Below, in pieces: positions 31,992 through 41,314 of a DNA stretch of 53,436 nucleotides. The stretch covers positions 1 through 53,436 of the forward strand of contig DATFLY010000119.1 in NCBI GenBank assembly GCA_035267185.1, in the 5' to 3' direction. Each line of letters begins with the position of its first letter. The stretch's first letter is position 1. The DNA comes from JAUIBE01 sp035267185 (GTDB lineage Bacteria > Pseudomonadota > Gammaproteobacteria > Xanthomonadales > SZUA-36). Made by a program: the position numbers and the translations under genes. Under the pieces are notes generated by a model, which was not told the origin of the DNA, ran no database searches, and saw nothing but the letters and a program-made list of their open reading frames with translations.

Positions 31992-32717
31992 TTAACCCGG
32001 TGGCGCAAAAAGGTCGAGGTCGGGTGCGCTGTTTGCTGCTTCCAGAGAGACCATTTCGTATCGGACCAGTCCGTCACTGGTTGTTGCCCAGTTTGGCACC
32101 CAGAGGTTCCCAAACCGTTGCATGGGACCGAAAACATACTGGTACTGCGTGGTGGCCCAGACCATGGGTTCTTTGCGCGCATTCAGAACAATCCAGCCAC
32201 CCGGTTCGCCGTCTGTGTAGTGAAATACCAGCGCAGGGGCCGGTGGGAAGTCCGGAATGGTAGCGAAATTGATATTCAAATCAGGGTCATTTCTGGAAAT
32301 GGCTCGAGCCAGCCGATAGATATTGAAGGGACCTCTTGCGATTGCGTTGGCCAGTTGTTCTTCCGTTCCCTGGCTGAATTCCCCGTCCGAAATCTGCCAG
32401 TAGCCATGCTCCGGACTGTAAGCCCGTATTCGATCGTATGTTTCACTCTTCATGGTGACGTACGAGCGAATGTCGGCAAGGTCAAGAATCTCATGCTCGA
32501 TGTAGCGTTCATAGCGATTAACAAAGTCCCATTCGTGCACGAAGTGCAGCTTGTCGATGTGCTTCCAGAGTTCAACACCGCCCATGGTTTCAACCATGGC
32601 AACGGCGTCGGCGATGGCATCCGGATCGCCTGATAATCCATCGTCATTGGCTGAGCTCACTTGCAGATGAAGAATAAACAGGCAAAACCATGCGGCTTTA
32701 AGAGGTTTTGAAAACAT
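31992..32717 (-). CDS. Secreted hypothetical protein
   Basis: A 241-residue protein with a signal peptide (AAWFCLFILHLQVSSA, cleavage near residue 23). The mature part starts DPDAIADAVAMVETMGGVELWKHIDKLHFVHEWDFVNRYERYIEHEILDL. It then has several Trp/Tyr-rich strands (GYWQISDGEF, PAPALVFHYTDGEPGGWIVLNARKEPMVWATTQYQYVFGPMQRFGNLWVPNW). This layout recalls periplasmic lipoprotein-carrier-like (LolA-fold) proteins with a MGGxELW opening, but the likeness is only general. Its real function is unknown. It is convergent with dusA; 170 bp without a gene separate it from the sigma factor gene. Confidence 0.7.
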   Translation of the reverse strand: MFSKPLKAAWFCLFILHLQVSSANDDGLSGDPDAIADAVAMVETMGGVELWKHIDKLHFVHEWDFVNRYERYIEHEILDLADIRSYVTMKSETYDRIRAYSPEHGYWQISDGEFSQGTEEQLANAIARGPFNIYRLARAISRNDPDLNINFATIPDFPPAPALVFHYTDGEPGGWIVLNARKEPMVWATTQYQYVFGPMQRFGNLWVPNWATTSDGLVRYEMVSLEAANSAPDLDLFAPPG

Positions 32718-32887
32718 TGTCAGGTCACCAGGCTTGATTGAGTCGATTGATTTTTAAACAATCATTCGGGCTGTCGTAGGCCTTTGCGATGAAAGCATTG
32801 TGAATTCGGATGAAAATCCTGAAAAGCCCGAGGTGTGATTTCAAATGCACAGTGGAAGACCCGTCCGGGCCACTCAACCATCAGCTG

Positions 32888-34135
32888 TTATTCTGCGACA
32901 CAGGTTGATTGTTTTTGCCTGAGGAACTTGCGAACTGCCGGGTCACGCTCCAGTCCAATGGCCACCTGGTAAGCATGGGATGCTTGTCCAAAATCACCCT
33001 GCCTGGTCAATAGTTCGGCTCGCATGGCCCAATAAGGCTGGTATTCAGTCATCTGCCTGTTTTCGGCCAGTTCATCCAGGATCGCAAGCGCTGCATTATT
33101 TCCCTCGACTTCTGCCACAGCCAAGGTTCTGTTAACTCCCACCACCGGCGATTGGGTGAGTTCATACAAGGCATCGTAAAGGTCCTTTATTACCGGCCAG
33201 TTGTTTATCCCCTTGAGGCGGCCCACTACATGGGCGGACTGCAGCGCAGCCTCGATCTGGAAACGCCCGATTTTTCCAGGGGTCCTTGCCTGTTTCAGAA
33301 CCGTTTCTGCCTTGTTGATCAGGACGCTGTCCCACAAGTCCGGATCCTGCTCGTTCAGAGGAACGTACGCCCCATCATTTGAACGGCGAGCAGATCGCCG
33401 TGCTTCGGTATGCAGCATCAATGCAAGCAGTCCAAGGGCTTCCGGTTGGTCTGGCATGAGTTCACAAATCATGCTTACCAGGAACAATGCTTCGCTGGTC
33501 AGTCCACGGCGTGTCATATCAGTCCCGGCCGGGTCATTCCAGCCCTCGGAATAAGATGCGTAGATGGCATCAAGCACGGTATCCAGTCGCTGTGGAAGTT
33601 CCTTTTTATCGGGTACCTGGAACGGGATACCAGCCTGGCGTAACTTGTTTTTCGCCCTGACCAACCGTTGATTCATTGTGGAAGGAGCGATCAGGAATGC
33701 AGAAGCGATGGTAGCGGCCTTGAGCCCCAGGATGACCTGCAGCATCAGGGGTGCGCGAATGCCTGGTTCGATTGCCGGGTGGGTGCAGGCGAAAAGCAGC
33801 CCCAGTCTTCTGTCGGGAATATCGGAAACTTCCTCTGTTCCCAGTTGGGACAGGGTTTTTAACTGACGTTCAACTTCAATGCCACGGACCTGCCGCCGGG
33901 CAACATCAATTGCCCGACGGCGCGCAACCGTCAGAAGCCAGGCTTCCGGATGCGTTGGGCATCCTTTTTCGGGCCACTCGGTTAGTGCTTTTGCAAAGGC
34001 ATCGGAAAGCGCATCTTCTGCAGCTGCCACATCCCGTGTGTGCACAGCCAGGTAGGCAACCAGTTTGCTGTAACTGTCACGGGCAGTCGCCTCGGCCAGC
34101 AAACGGGCTGATTTTTTACCTCTGGCTTCCTGCAT
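32888..34135 (-). CDS. ECF RNA polymerase sigma factor, ECF42-type with long C-terminal extension
   Basis: A 415-residue sigma factor. Region 2 (KLVAYLAVHTRDVAAAEDALSDAFAKALTEWPEKGCPTHPEAWLLTVARRRAIDVAR) and region 4 (APLMLQVILGLKAATIASAFLIAPSTMNQRLVRAKNKLR) are at residues 20-175. A 230-residue helical extension (DUF6596/TPR-like) follows, containing ASYSEGWNDPAGTDMTRRGLTSEALFLVSMICELMPDQPEALGLLALMLHTEARRSAR. This build is the ECF42 group, in which the extension replaces an anti-sigma factor and is required for activity. The DGPF-domain gene directly upstream (three-base gap) is its standard partner. Target promoters are usually its own operon. Confidence 0.92.
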   Translation of the reverse strand: MQEARGKKSARLLAEATARDSYSKLVAYLAVHTRDVAAAEDALSDAFAKALTEWPEKGCPTHPEAWLLTVARRRAIDVARRQVRGIEVERQLKTLSQLGTEEVSDIPDRRLGLLFACTHPAIEPGIRAPLMLQVILGLKAATIASAFLIAPSTMNQRLVRAKNKLRQAGIPFQVPDKKELPQRLDTVLDAIYASYSEGWNDPAGTDMTRRGLTSEALFLVSMICELMPDQPEALGLLALMLHTEARRSARRSNDGAYVPLNEQDPDLWDSVLINKAETVLKQARTPGKIGRFQIEAALQSAHVVGRLKGINNWPVIKDLYDALYELTQSPVVGVNRTLAVAEVEGNNAALAILDELAENRQMTEYQPYWAMRAELLTRQGDFGQASHAYQVAIGLERDPAVRKFLRQKQSTCVAE

Positions 34136-34138
34136 GGT

Positions 34139-34492
<354 letters not shown>

Positions 34493-34682
34493 CTTTTTAA
34501 TCCTCCATTGTCCGATTATGGCCTGGGCAACATGCCCTTCCAATACGTAGACGCATCAGGAAAGCGCATTTCGACAATCCCTGGGTGATTTGATACTAAA
34601 TCCCAAATTCAGCCTGCATTCATCGAATTACCTTAAAATGTCAGTCAATCTCGCAATTGCGAGTGGAATTTCAGATGAACAG

Positions 34683-34925
34683 ATGAAAACGCGCCTCGAC
34701 AAAATCATGCTTTCAGCTCTGGCTGCTGTGCTGCTCGCACTCAGCGCGCCTTCGGCTGCCTTCGCCCAGAGCCTGGAAGAGGCGGCCCAACAGGCTGCGC
34801 GACAGTACAACGCAAAAGTTTTGTCTGCGCGCACGGTGAACGAGGGGAATCGACGCGTTCATGTCATCAAGCTGTTAACAAAGGACGGGGTCGTCAAAGT
34901 GGTACGAATCCCGGTTCGAGGCTGA
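34683..34925 (+). CDS. PepSY-like periplasmic protein preceding a two-component system
   Basis: An 80-residue exported protein. The signal peptide is IMLSALAAVLLALSAPSAAFA, cleaved before QSLEEA. The mature 50 residues, LEEAAQQAARQYNAKVLSARTVNEGNRRVHVIKLLTKDGVVKVVRIPVRG, match the single PepSY-like beta-alpha-beta unit often encoded directly before PhoPQ-type systems in Xanthomonadales relatives. It may modulate the sensor kinase from the periplasm (inference). The response regulator gene follows after 13 bases. ATG 34683 begins the signal peptide; no strong ribosome site is seen. Confidence 0.75.
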   Translation: MKTRLDKIMLSALAAVLLALSAPSAAFAQSLEEAAQQAARQYNAKVLSARTVNEGNRRVHVIKLLTKDGVVKVVRIPVRG

Positions 34926-34938
34926 CAGGAGCAAATTT

Positions 34939-35628
34939 ATGCGTGTCCTGGTTGTAGAAGATGACCCTCGCCTGCTCGAGTCTCTGACCACGCAGCTGCG
35001 TGATACAGGGTTTGCAGTTGATTCTTCCGGTGATGGTCGCGAAGGGCTCTACCTTGGCGATGAATTCCCCGTGGATCTGGCCATCATCGACCTTGGCTTG
35101 CCGGAATTACCCGGTCTCGACCTGATCAGAAAACTCAGGGAGAACGGGCGAAATTTTCCGATCCTGGTGTTGACTGCCCGTACAGAATGGCAGGATAAAG
35201 TTGCCGGCCTGGAAGCCGGCGCGGACGACTACCTGACCAAACCATTCCATCCGGAAGAGCTCATGGCGCGCATCAATGCGCTGTTGCGTCGTGCAGGTGG
35301 ACATGCTCAGCCAAGAGTAGAGCTGGGGCCGGTTTCTGTAGACCTGACTGCACAGCGGGTGGAGTTGAACGGTGAGGAAATAGAACTCACGACCTACGAA
35401 TTCAAAGTGCTGCAGTACCTCATCATGCACCCTGACGCGGTGGTCACCAAGACAGATCTTTCCGAGCACATTTACGAGGAAGATGCCGATCGCGACAGCA
35501 ATGTGATCGAGGTTTTCATCGGACGACTGCGCCGCAAACTCGACCCGGACGGCAATCTCAAGCCAATTGAGACGCTCAGGGGCAGGGGTTACCGCCTTGC
35601 GCTCAAACCTGAAGACACCGTTCATTGA
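34939..35628 (+). CDS. OmpR/PhoP-family response regulator
   Basis: A 229-residue regulator. The receiver domain has acidic D8 and D9, phospho-acceptor Asp51 (LAIIDLGLPELPGLDLI), Thr80-type TAR motif (LVLTARTEWQDKVAG) and the conserved Lys in YLTKPF. The C-terminal winged helix reads IELTTYEFKVLQYLIMHPDAVVTKTDLSEHIYEEDADRDSNVIEVFIGRLRRKLDPDGNLKPIETLRGRGYRLAL, of the PhoP type. AGGAG precedes the ATG. The kinase gene follows after four bases, forming a cognate pair; envelope stress or cation sensing is likely from PhoPQ analogy. Confidence 0.93.
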   Translation: MRVLVVEDDPRLLESLTTQLRDTGFAVDSSGDGREGLYLGDEFPVDLAIIDLGLPELPGLDLIRKLRENGRNFPILVLTARTEWQDKVAGLEAGADDYLTKPFHPEELMARINALLRRAGGHAQPRVELGPVSVDLTAQRVELNGEEIELTTYEFKVLQYLIMHPDAVVTKTDLSEHIYEEDADRDSNVIEVFIGRLRRKLDPDGNLKPIETLRGRGYRLALKPEDTVH

Positions 35629-35632
35629 AGCT

Positions 35633-37057
35633 GTGAATCGGGACCAGGAAGCAGCGACCCACAACCCGGAACAAAAACCGGCAGATGTTACAGCCGGTAA
35701 ACGTCCTTTTTCACTCAGCCTGAGACTGATCATGCTGGCAACGGTGGTTCTGCTGGTTGCCCTTGTGGCAGTGGGCACAGCGCTGAGCGCGGCGAACCAA
35801 CAGGCAACAGTCAGCGCTTTACGTGAACGGATGGAATCGCATGTCTACCTGGTGCTGGCTGCTTCAGAGGTTGATGGTCTCGGCCGGCTCAGCGTGGAGG
35901 AGGATCTTGGCGATCCGCGATTAACGCAACCTGGCTCCGGAATCTTTGCGCATGTTCATGCCAGCGCTGATGACATCAATGAACACTGGAGCTCGCCCTC
36001 TGCCCTTGGCATGGAGTTTCCGGAGTTACCCATGCTCAATGCCGGTGAGACTGTTTTTCTGGAGCCGGATTCAGAAATTCCCTTTTACGTGTTCCAGTAC
36101 GGGATCGCCTGGCAACTGGCGGATGATTCAGTGGTTCCCATGACGGTGGACATCATGGTCGACCCGGAATCAGTCAGTGAACAGGTCGCAGCTTTTCGAA
36201 AAGGCCTGGTCGGATCATTGTCAGCAGCAGGTCTGATCCTGGTGCTTGCACAATCCATCATGATTGTGCTGGCATTTCGTCCGTTGAGAAATGTAGCCGC
36301 AGATGTCGCGGGGATTGAGTCGGGCAGCGCAGATCGGCTGGGCAATGACTATCCTTCAGAACTTGAACCGCTAACGAGAAATGTCAATCGTTTACTCGAA
36401 ACCGAGCAGGCCAACCAGCAACGCTACCGCAACGCACTTGACTCACTGGCACATAGCCTCAAAACCCCACTGGCGGTCATTCGGGCGGCTGCTCATGTAG
36501 ATGGATCCGAGTCCCGGGCGACCATCGACAAGGCAGCTGAAGACATGGATCACCTGATTTCCACCCGGCTTCAGCGGGCAGCAGCATCCACCCGAAGAAC
36601 CCTGGCACGTCCGATTGAAGTTGAGCAACAGGTAGAACGGGTGTTGTCTTCACTTCAGAAAGTCTATTCTCGCAAAATGATAAACGCTGATGTCACCATT
36701 GATCCTGACCTGAAATTTTATGGTGAAAAACGGGACCTGATCGAAATCATGGGAAATCTTTTCGACAACGCATTCAAGTATGGCGAGAGCAGGGTGAAAG
36801 TCGCTGCCGGAGCGCTTGGAGAAGGCGAAATCCGTCCCGGATTCTGGATGAGAGTTGAAGATGACGGGCCCGGAATTAACCCTTCAAAATGGGGGCAACT
36901 GGTTGAGCGAGGCGTGCGTGGTGATGAGCGCGTCGAGGGGCATGGTCTCGGCCTGGCGATTGTACTGGAGCTCGTTTCAGCCTATGGTGGCGAGATATCA
37001 ATCTCAAAGAGCGAACTCGGTGGAGCCGCAGTCAGGGTAGAAATCGCTCCCAGCTAG
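35633..37057 (+). CDS. PhoQ-like sensor histidine kinase
   Basis: A 474-residue membrane kinase. It has two transmembrane helices (LIMLATVVLLVALVAVGTALSA and GSLSAAGLILVLAQSIMIVLAF) around a periplasmic sensor domain of about 135 residues rich in acidic residues. A HAMP-like linker follows, then the dimerisation helix with the phospho-His in SLAHSLKTPLAVIRAA (about residue 273). The ATPase domain reads NLFDNAFKYGE (N box), VEDDGPGI (G1) and GHGLGLAIVLELVSAYGG (G2). The AHSLKTPL box is that of PhoQ-type kinases. The start is GTG 35633; the weak site and an in-frame codon upstream at 35567 make this tentative. Confidence 0.9.
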   Translation: MNRDQEAATHNPEQKPADVTAGKRPFSLSLRLIMLATVVLLVALVAVGTALSAANQQATVSALRERMESHVYLVLAASEVDGLGRLSVEEDLGDPRLTQPGSGIFAHVHASADDINEHWSSPSALGMEFPELPMLNAGETVFLEPDSEIPFYVFQYGIAWQLADDSVVPMTVDIMVDPESVSEQVAAFRKGLVGSLSAAGLILVLAQSIMIVLAFRPLRNVAADVAGIESGSADRLGNDYPSELEPLTRNVNRLLETEQANQQRYRNALDSLAHSLKTPLAVIRAAAHVDGSESRATIDKAAEDMDHLISTRLQRAAASTRRTLARPIEVEQQVERVLSSLQKVYSRKMINADVTIDPDLKFYGEKRDLIEIMGNLFDNAFKYGESRVKVAAGALGEGEIRPGFWMRVEDDGPGINPSKWGQLVERGVRGDERVEGHGLGLAIVLELVSAYGGEISISKSELGGAAVRVEIAPS

Positions 37058-37060
37058 CAC

Positions 37061-37837
37061 ATGACAATAGAGAAATTGTTGGAAATTATGGCGCGCCTGA
37101 GGGATCCGCACACCGGATGCCCGTGGGATGCCGAGCAGGATTTCTCAAGCATCGCTCCGTACACCATTGAAGAAGCCTACGAGGTGGCTGACGCCATCGA
37201 GCGCAATGACATGGGCGGACTGCGCGATGAGCTTGGCGACCTCCTGTTCCAGGTTGTGTTTCACGCACAAATGGCCAGTGAAGGCGGGTCGTTTGATTTC
37301 GATGATGTTGTCAGTTCCCTCTGCGAAAAAATGATCAGGCGCCATCCACATGTTTTCGGAGATGGCCAGGTAGAAAACGCGTCAGCTCAGAAAAAAGCCT
37401 GGGAACAGGTCAAAGCGCTTGAACGCCAGCAAAAGGGTCTTCACAGTGTTCTGGACGATGTCCCGAGAGGGATGGCAGAGCTGCAACGCTCCATCAAGCT
37501 TCAAAAAAGGGCGGCCGATATCGGATTTGACTGGCCCGACCCTGAGCCGGTGCTCGACAAGTTCAATGAAGAAGCGCAGGAGGTTCGCGAGGCGATTATC
37601 AGTGCCAACAGCGTTGCAGTTGAGGAAGAAATTGGCGATCTCCTGTTTGTCGTCACGAACCTGGCGCGGAAACTCGAAGTCGATCCGGCCCGCGCGCTCA
37701 GGCGCACAAACGCCAAGTTCGAAGCTCGCTTCAAAGCCATGGAAGAATTATGTGGTGGCCAGGAAAAACTGGCAGCCATGGATCTCGATGAGATGGAAGC
37801 ACTCTGGCAGTCTGTAAAGCGGGAAGAATCCGGTTGA
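37061..37837 (+). CDS. mazG: Nucleoside triphosphate pyrophosphohydrolase MazG
   Basis: A 258-residue tandem-domain NTP pyrophosphohydrolase. The first MazG domain reads LRDPHTGCPWDAEQDFSSIAPYTIEEAYEVADAIERNDMGGLRDELGDLLFQVVFHAQMA, with the metal-binding ExxE(x)nExxD set. The second has DKFNEEAQEVREAI...VEEEIGDLLFVVTNLARKLEVDPARALRRTNAKFEARFKAME. It hydrolyses NTPs and damaged nucleotides to NMP and pyrophosphate in the cytosol. It starts three bases after the kinase stop, and its TGA overlaps the TTG start of rmuC. Confidence 0.95.
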   Translation: MTIEKLLEIMARLRDPHTGCPWDAEQDFSSIAPYTIEEAYEVADAIERNDMGGLRDELGDLLFQVVFHAQMASEGGSFDFDDVVSSLCEKMIRRHPHVFGDGQVENASAQKKAWEQVKALERQQKGLHSVLDDVPRGMAELQRSIKLQKRAADIGFDWPDPEPVLDKFNEEAQEVREAIISANSVAVEEEIGDLLFVVTNLARKLEVDPARALRRTNAKFEARFKAMEELCGGQEKLAAMDLDEMEALWQSVKREESG

Positions 37838-39066
37838 ATCAGTTTCTGACTGAACTTGGCATTGGAACACCCGCGCTCGGTTTAACGGTCGGTCTTCTGA
37901 TTGGCCTTCTGTTTGTGGTCATATTCTCCTGGGTAGCAAGTTCGGCCGCACGTCGCAAAGCGGTAGAAGAATCTGGGCAGTCCGAACAACGGATCAATGA
38001 CTCTTTTGAACGCCTGGCTGGCCGGATTTTCGAAGAACGCAGCGAAAAGTTATCGCAGCTCAATGAAAAACAACTTGAAACCGTTCTGAAGCCATTGGGT
38101 GTACAACTCAACGATTTCCGGCGAACGGTTGCTGAAACCCATCGTGATGAAACTGCCCAGAACCGTGTTTTACAGGAAAAACTCAAGCAACTTGAGCAGC
38201 TCAACATGCGTTTGCACGATGACGCGACCAACCTGACAAATGCACTGACACGAAGCGCAAAGTCGCAGGGAAACTGGGGCGAGCAGCAACTGGAAAAGCT
38301 GTTGGAACTGGCCGGTTTGGAAAAAGGCAGGGAATTCCACACGCAGGTTTCAGTTGTCAGTGACAGTGGTCAGCGGGTTCAGCCTGACCTGGTCCTGAGT
38401 TTGCCGGAAGGCAAAGCCATCGTGATGGATTCCAAGGTGTCTCTGACTGCCTGGCTGCGTTATCAGTCGGAGGAAGACGAAGAGCTGCGTGCCACCCACC
38501 TCAAGGCTCATATCCAGTCAATTCGCCAACACATCAAAACTCTTGGCGAGAAACGATACGCCGAGGTGCCAGACCTGAATGCGCTGGACTTCGTGCTGAT
38601 GTTCGTGCCAATTGAATCTGCATTGATTGAAGCACTGCAGACGGATGCAGACCTCCCGGCTTTCGCGTTGGAAAACAAAGTTGCACTGCTGTCTCCCACC
38701 AATCTACTGGCCACACTGCGAACGGTGGGTTCGGTATGGGCGATTCATCGCCAAAACACGAACGCACAGGAAATCGCAGGTCGCGCAGGGCGCCTGTATG
38801 ACAAGTTCGCGGACTTCGTGACGGCATTGCAGCAGATTGGCGATCGCCTCAGACAGGCCCAGGACAGTTATGAAACGGCGCTTACGCGGCTCTCAAGTGG
38901 ATCCGGAAACCTGCTGAGACAGGCAGAGATGCTGCGGGAGTTGGGTGCCAGGGCTTCCAAGCAGGTCGACCCTGCGTTAACAGCGGATGAAGAGATTGAT
39001 GACCCTGTCGATCAGGATGATGAAGGTCTCAGGATCGTCAATTCCAAAACCGATCCGAAAAGCTAG
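37834..39066 (+). CDS. rmuC: RmuC-family DNA recombination protein
   Basis: A 410-residue protein with an N-terminal membrane anchor (LGLTVGLLIGLLFVVIFSWVAS). A coiled coil follows (about residues 50-140, rich in E/Q/L), then the RmuC nuclease-like core: GNWGEQQLEKLLELAGLEKGREFHTQVSVVSDSGQRVQPDLVLSLPEGKAIVMDSKVSLTAWLRY, with PD and DSK catalytic-type residues, and VLMFVPIESALIEAL. It limits inversion at short repeats in E. coli. It starts at TTG 37834 inside the mazG stop, and its 3' end overlaps the next, convergent gene by four bases. Confidence 0.93.
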   Translation: MNQFLTELGIGTPALGLTVGLLIGLLFVVIFSWVASSAARRKAVEESGQSEQRINDSFERLAGRIFEERSEKLSQLNEKQLETVLKPLGVQLNDFRRTVAETHRDETAQNRVLQEKLKQLEQLNMRLHDDATNLTNALTRSAKSQGNWGEQQLEKLLELAGLEKGREFHTQVSVVSDSGQRVQPDLVLSLPEGKAIVMDSKVSLTAWLRYQSEEDEELRATHLKAHIQSIRQHIKTLGEKRYAEVPDLNALDFVLMFVPIESALIEALQTDADLPAFALENKVALLSPTNLLATLRTVGSVWAIHRQNTNAQEIAGRAGRLYDKFADFVTALQQIGDRLRQAQDSYETALTRLSSGSGNLLRQAEMLRELGARASKQVDPALTADEEIDDPVDQDDEGLRIVNSKTDPKS

Positions 39067-40265
39067 TCAGTCTCCTCAGCGTTCGTTCCGGCCAGTTCAA
39101 GTCCGATTTCGAAAAAACGATTTGTAGTGACTGTTCCTTCTTCGGCCAATTTTCGAACCACATCATCCAGGCTGTGCTGATTGTTGCTTCCTGTCCGGAT
39201 TTTCCCGTCAATCTGATCAAGCACGACAACAGCGCCGGCCGTGATTTTTCCCTGGGACCTCTTCGAATTCGGATCATTGGCCTCGTTTGCCCATTCCCTG
39301 ATCGAATCAAACGACTTGCGGTAACGATCATCGCTGATTGTGCCGGACCGCAGCAGCACCTGTAATGCGTAATACTCTGCCAGTCCTTCAACAATCCAGT
39401 CAGCCCCATCACCCGCCGTGAGCGAAAGAGCCACGTGCACCAGTTCATGAAGCAGTGTGCTGGTGCCGTTTTCACTGATCAGGGGCCGGTCTGAATGAAT
39501 ATAAAGAGATGACGGTCCTGAGAGCCCGCCGCGCCACATCGGGTCTCCGGCTCCAACGATCAGGAGACGATCACTCATGGACGGAAAAATATCCCTTAGT
39601 GTTGGCAGGGTCCAGTTCAGAAAGGCCAGCATGTCCTGGCGACGCAGGCCCTGGCCTTTGGGACCGGCGACAGCGACTTGTGTGTTAGCGATGGTTTCCC
39701 ACCGCACTCCCAATTGACCGACAGCAATCCATCCGGTGGGCCGGTCGAATTTCCTGTCCGGGTTGGTCACCAGTAAGCCGCCTTTTTCTGTCTTTTTGAA
39801 TGGCGTTGCAGCTGACCAGCCCTCTGGCAGCTTAAGACTCAGGCTGGCGCGTGAGGTGGCGCCCTTGAGGCTGCGTGTATGAGCCGGGGGAACAAGGTCA
39901 TCGCCCCTGAAAATTGCCCATTCAGGTGTGACCATTCCATCGTAAGCGCCATTGCGTCGCCGGCTTTGCAGGTCTGCTCGCCAGCTGATTCGTCCACCGC
40001 TTTCCGGCGGCGTCCAGATCACACTTTCGCCTTCTGTTGTGATGTCACCATCACCCATGAAGTCAGAGTGCCGATTTGAATCGACCCGAAAGCGGACTTC
40101 GCGAAGAAGATCGCGAGGCTGATCCAGTTCAATGCTGACAAGAGCAATTGAATCTTCCGGAAAAATCTCCGCTTCATATTGCAATTGGTAAATGCGTTCC
40201 TGTGCCTGCAATGGAAAAACAACCAACAGCAGGACCAGAACCAGGGTGCGATTAAGGAATTCCAT
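39063..40265 (-). CDS. Secreted zinc metallopeptidase-like protein (M61-like gluzincin)
   Basis: A 400-residue protein with a signal peptide (RTLVLVLLLVVFPLQAQ). The N-terminal half is beta-rich (YEAEIFPEDSIALVSIELDQPRDLLREVRFRVD...SRRRNGAYDGMVTPEWAIFRGDDLVPP). The C-terminal half has HELVH (about residue 272) in TSTLLHELVHVALSL and a downstream Glu in DWIVEGLAEYYALQVLLRSG, the HExxH/E arrangement of gluzincins such as M61 glycyl aminopeptidases. The zinc site looks complete. I use ATG 40265; a longer frame reaches 40298. It is convergent with rmuC. Its substrate is unknown. Confidence 0.78.
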   Translation of the reverse strand: MEFLNRTLVLVLLLVVFPLQAQERIYQLQYEAEIFPEDSIALVSIELDQPRDLLREVRFRVDSNRHSDFMGDGDITTEGESVIWTPPESGGRISWRADLQSRRRNGAYDGMVTPEWAIFRGDDLVPPAHTRSLKGATSRASLSLKLPEGWSAATPFKKTEKGGLLVTNPDRKFDRPTGWIAVGQLGVRWETIANTQVAVAGPKGQGLRRQDMLAFLNWTLPTLRDIFPSMSDRLLIVGAGDPMWRGGLSGPSSLYIHSDRPLISENGTSTLLHELVHVALSLTAGDGADWIVEGLAEYYALQVLLRSGTISDDRYRKSFDSIREWANEANDPNSKRSQGKITAGAVVVLDQIDGKIRTGSNNQHSLDDVVRKLAEEGTVTTNRFFEIGLELAGTNAEETD

Positions 40266-40325
40266 GACAGATAAAGGATTTACTCTTTTGTTAATCAAGT
40301 TGTGAGTTATTGTGGAAAATGATCG

Positions 40326-41162
40326 CTATTCAACCTGCCTTCCGGCGACTACGCGATTAGTCCCCTCAAGGTCCCGAAAGGTTTCAACGAATTCAAAACC
40401 TGCTGATTCCAGAATTTTTTCACAGGCAGACGCCTGGTCATGGCCATGTTCAAGAACCAACCAGCCGCCCGGGCTCAAATGAGCTTTGGCAGAGTGACAA
40501 ATTTCACGAATGGCTTCTAGACCATCGGGGCCGGATACCAGGGCATTCAGGGGCTCAAAACGTAAATCGCCTCGTTGCAAATGGTCATCTCCCGAAGCCA
40601 CGTACGGTGGGTTGCTGGCGATCAAATCAAAAGTGCCAGACAGGGGTTCAAGCCAGGAGCCATGGTGAAAGCTGATGCGGTCAAGCCCAAGTTGTTTTGC
40701 ATTCGACTTTGCGACCTCCAGGGCATCGGTGGAAATATCACTGGCGTGTACCATGCAGGAAGGTCGTTCATGTGCAATTGCAAGGGCAATCGCCCCTGAA
40801 CCCGTCCCGATATCAGCGATTTTACACGCTGCATCTTTGGGAATACGGTCCAGCGCAACTTCAACGAGTAATTCTGTTTCAGGTCGGGGAATCAGCACTG
40901 CCGGAGAAACGCTTAACCTGAGTGACCAGAACTCTTTTTCACCCGTGATGTAGGAAACAGGCTCACCGTCCGAGCGCTTTTTCAGCATGTTCATAAACCG
41001 GTCCCTGGCATGATTGGATAGAGCCTCTTCGGGGTGAGCAAAAAGATAGGTGCGACTCACGCCCATGGCCTTCGCCAACAGCACCTCGGACTCCAGGCGA
41101 CTGGCTTCCAGTTTCTCAAGCTGTTGCGTTCCTTTAAGCAACATGTCTCTGACCGTGATCAT
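40326..41162 (-). CDS. prmC: Peptide chain release factor N5-glutamine methyltransferase PrmC
   Basis: A 278-residue SAM-dependent enzyme that methylates the GGQ glutamine of release factors RF1 and RF2. The N-terminal helical domain (ITVRDMLLKGTQQLEKLEASRLESEVLLAKAMGVSRTYLFAHPEE) precedes the catalytic fold with PVSYITGEKEFWSLRLSVSPAVLIPRPETELLVE. The SAM loop is IADIGTGSGAIALAIA, and the diagnostic NPPY is in LIASNPPYVASGD. Length matches the family. The start is ATG 41162. It normally sits with prfA; here it is alone and divergent from map. Confidence 0.95.
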   Translation of the reverse strand: MITVRDMLLKGTQQLEKLEASRLESEVLLAKAMGVSRTYLFAHPEEALSNHARDRFMNMLKKRSDGEPVSYITGEKEFWSLRLSVSPAVLIPRPETELLVEVALDRIPKDAACKIADIGTGSGAIALAIAHERPSCMVHASDISTDALEVAKSNAKQLGLDRISFHHGSWLEPLSGTFDLIASNPPYVASGDDHLQRGDLRFEPLNALVSGPDGLEAIREICHSAKAHLSPGGWLVLEHGHDQASACEKILESAGFEFVETFRDLEGTNRVVAGRQVE

Positions 41163-41314
41163 GTGGCGATAATACACGGGCCTGAAAGGGCATCTTGCAT
41201 GTAGAATGGGCAAATTACGTTTAGCAAGTGAGATTTTGGATGCGACAGTTGTTTCAAAGGAACTCTAAAACGAGCCAGGAGCCTGCGGAGAGTTTTCGTG
41301 AAAGCCCCAAATCC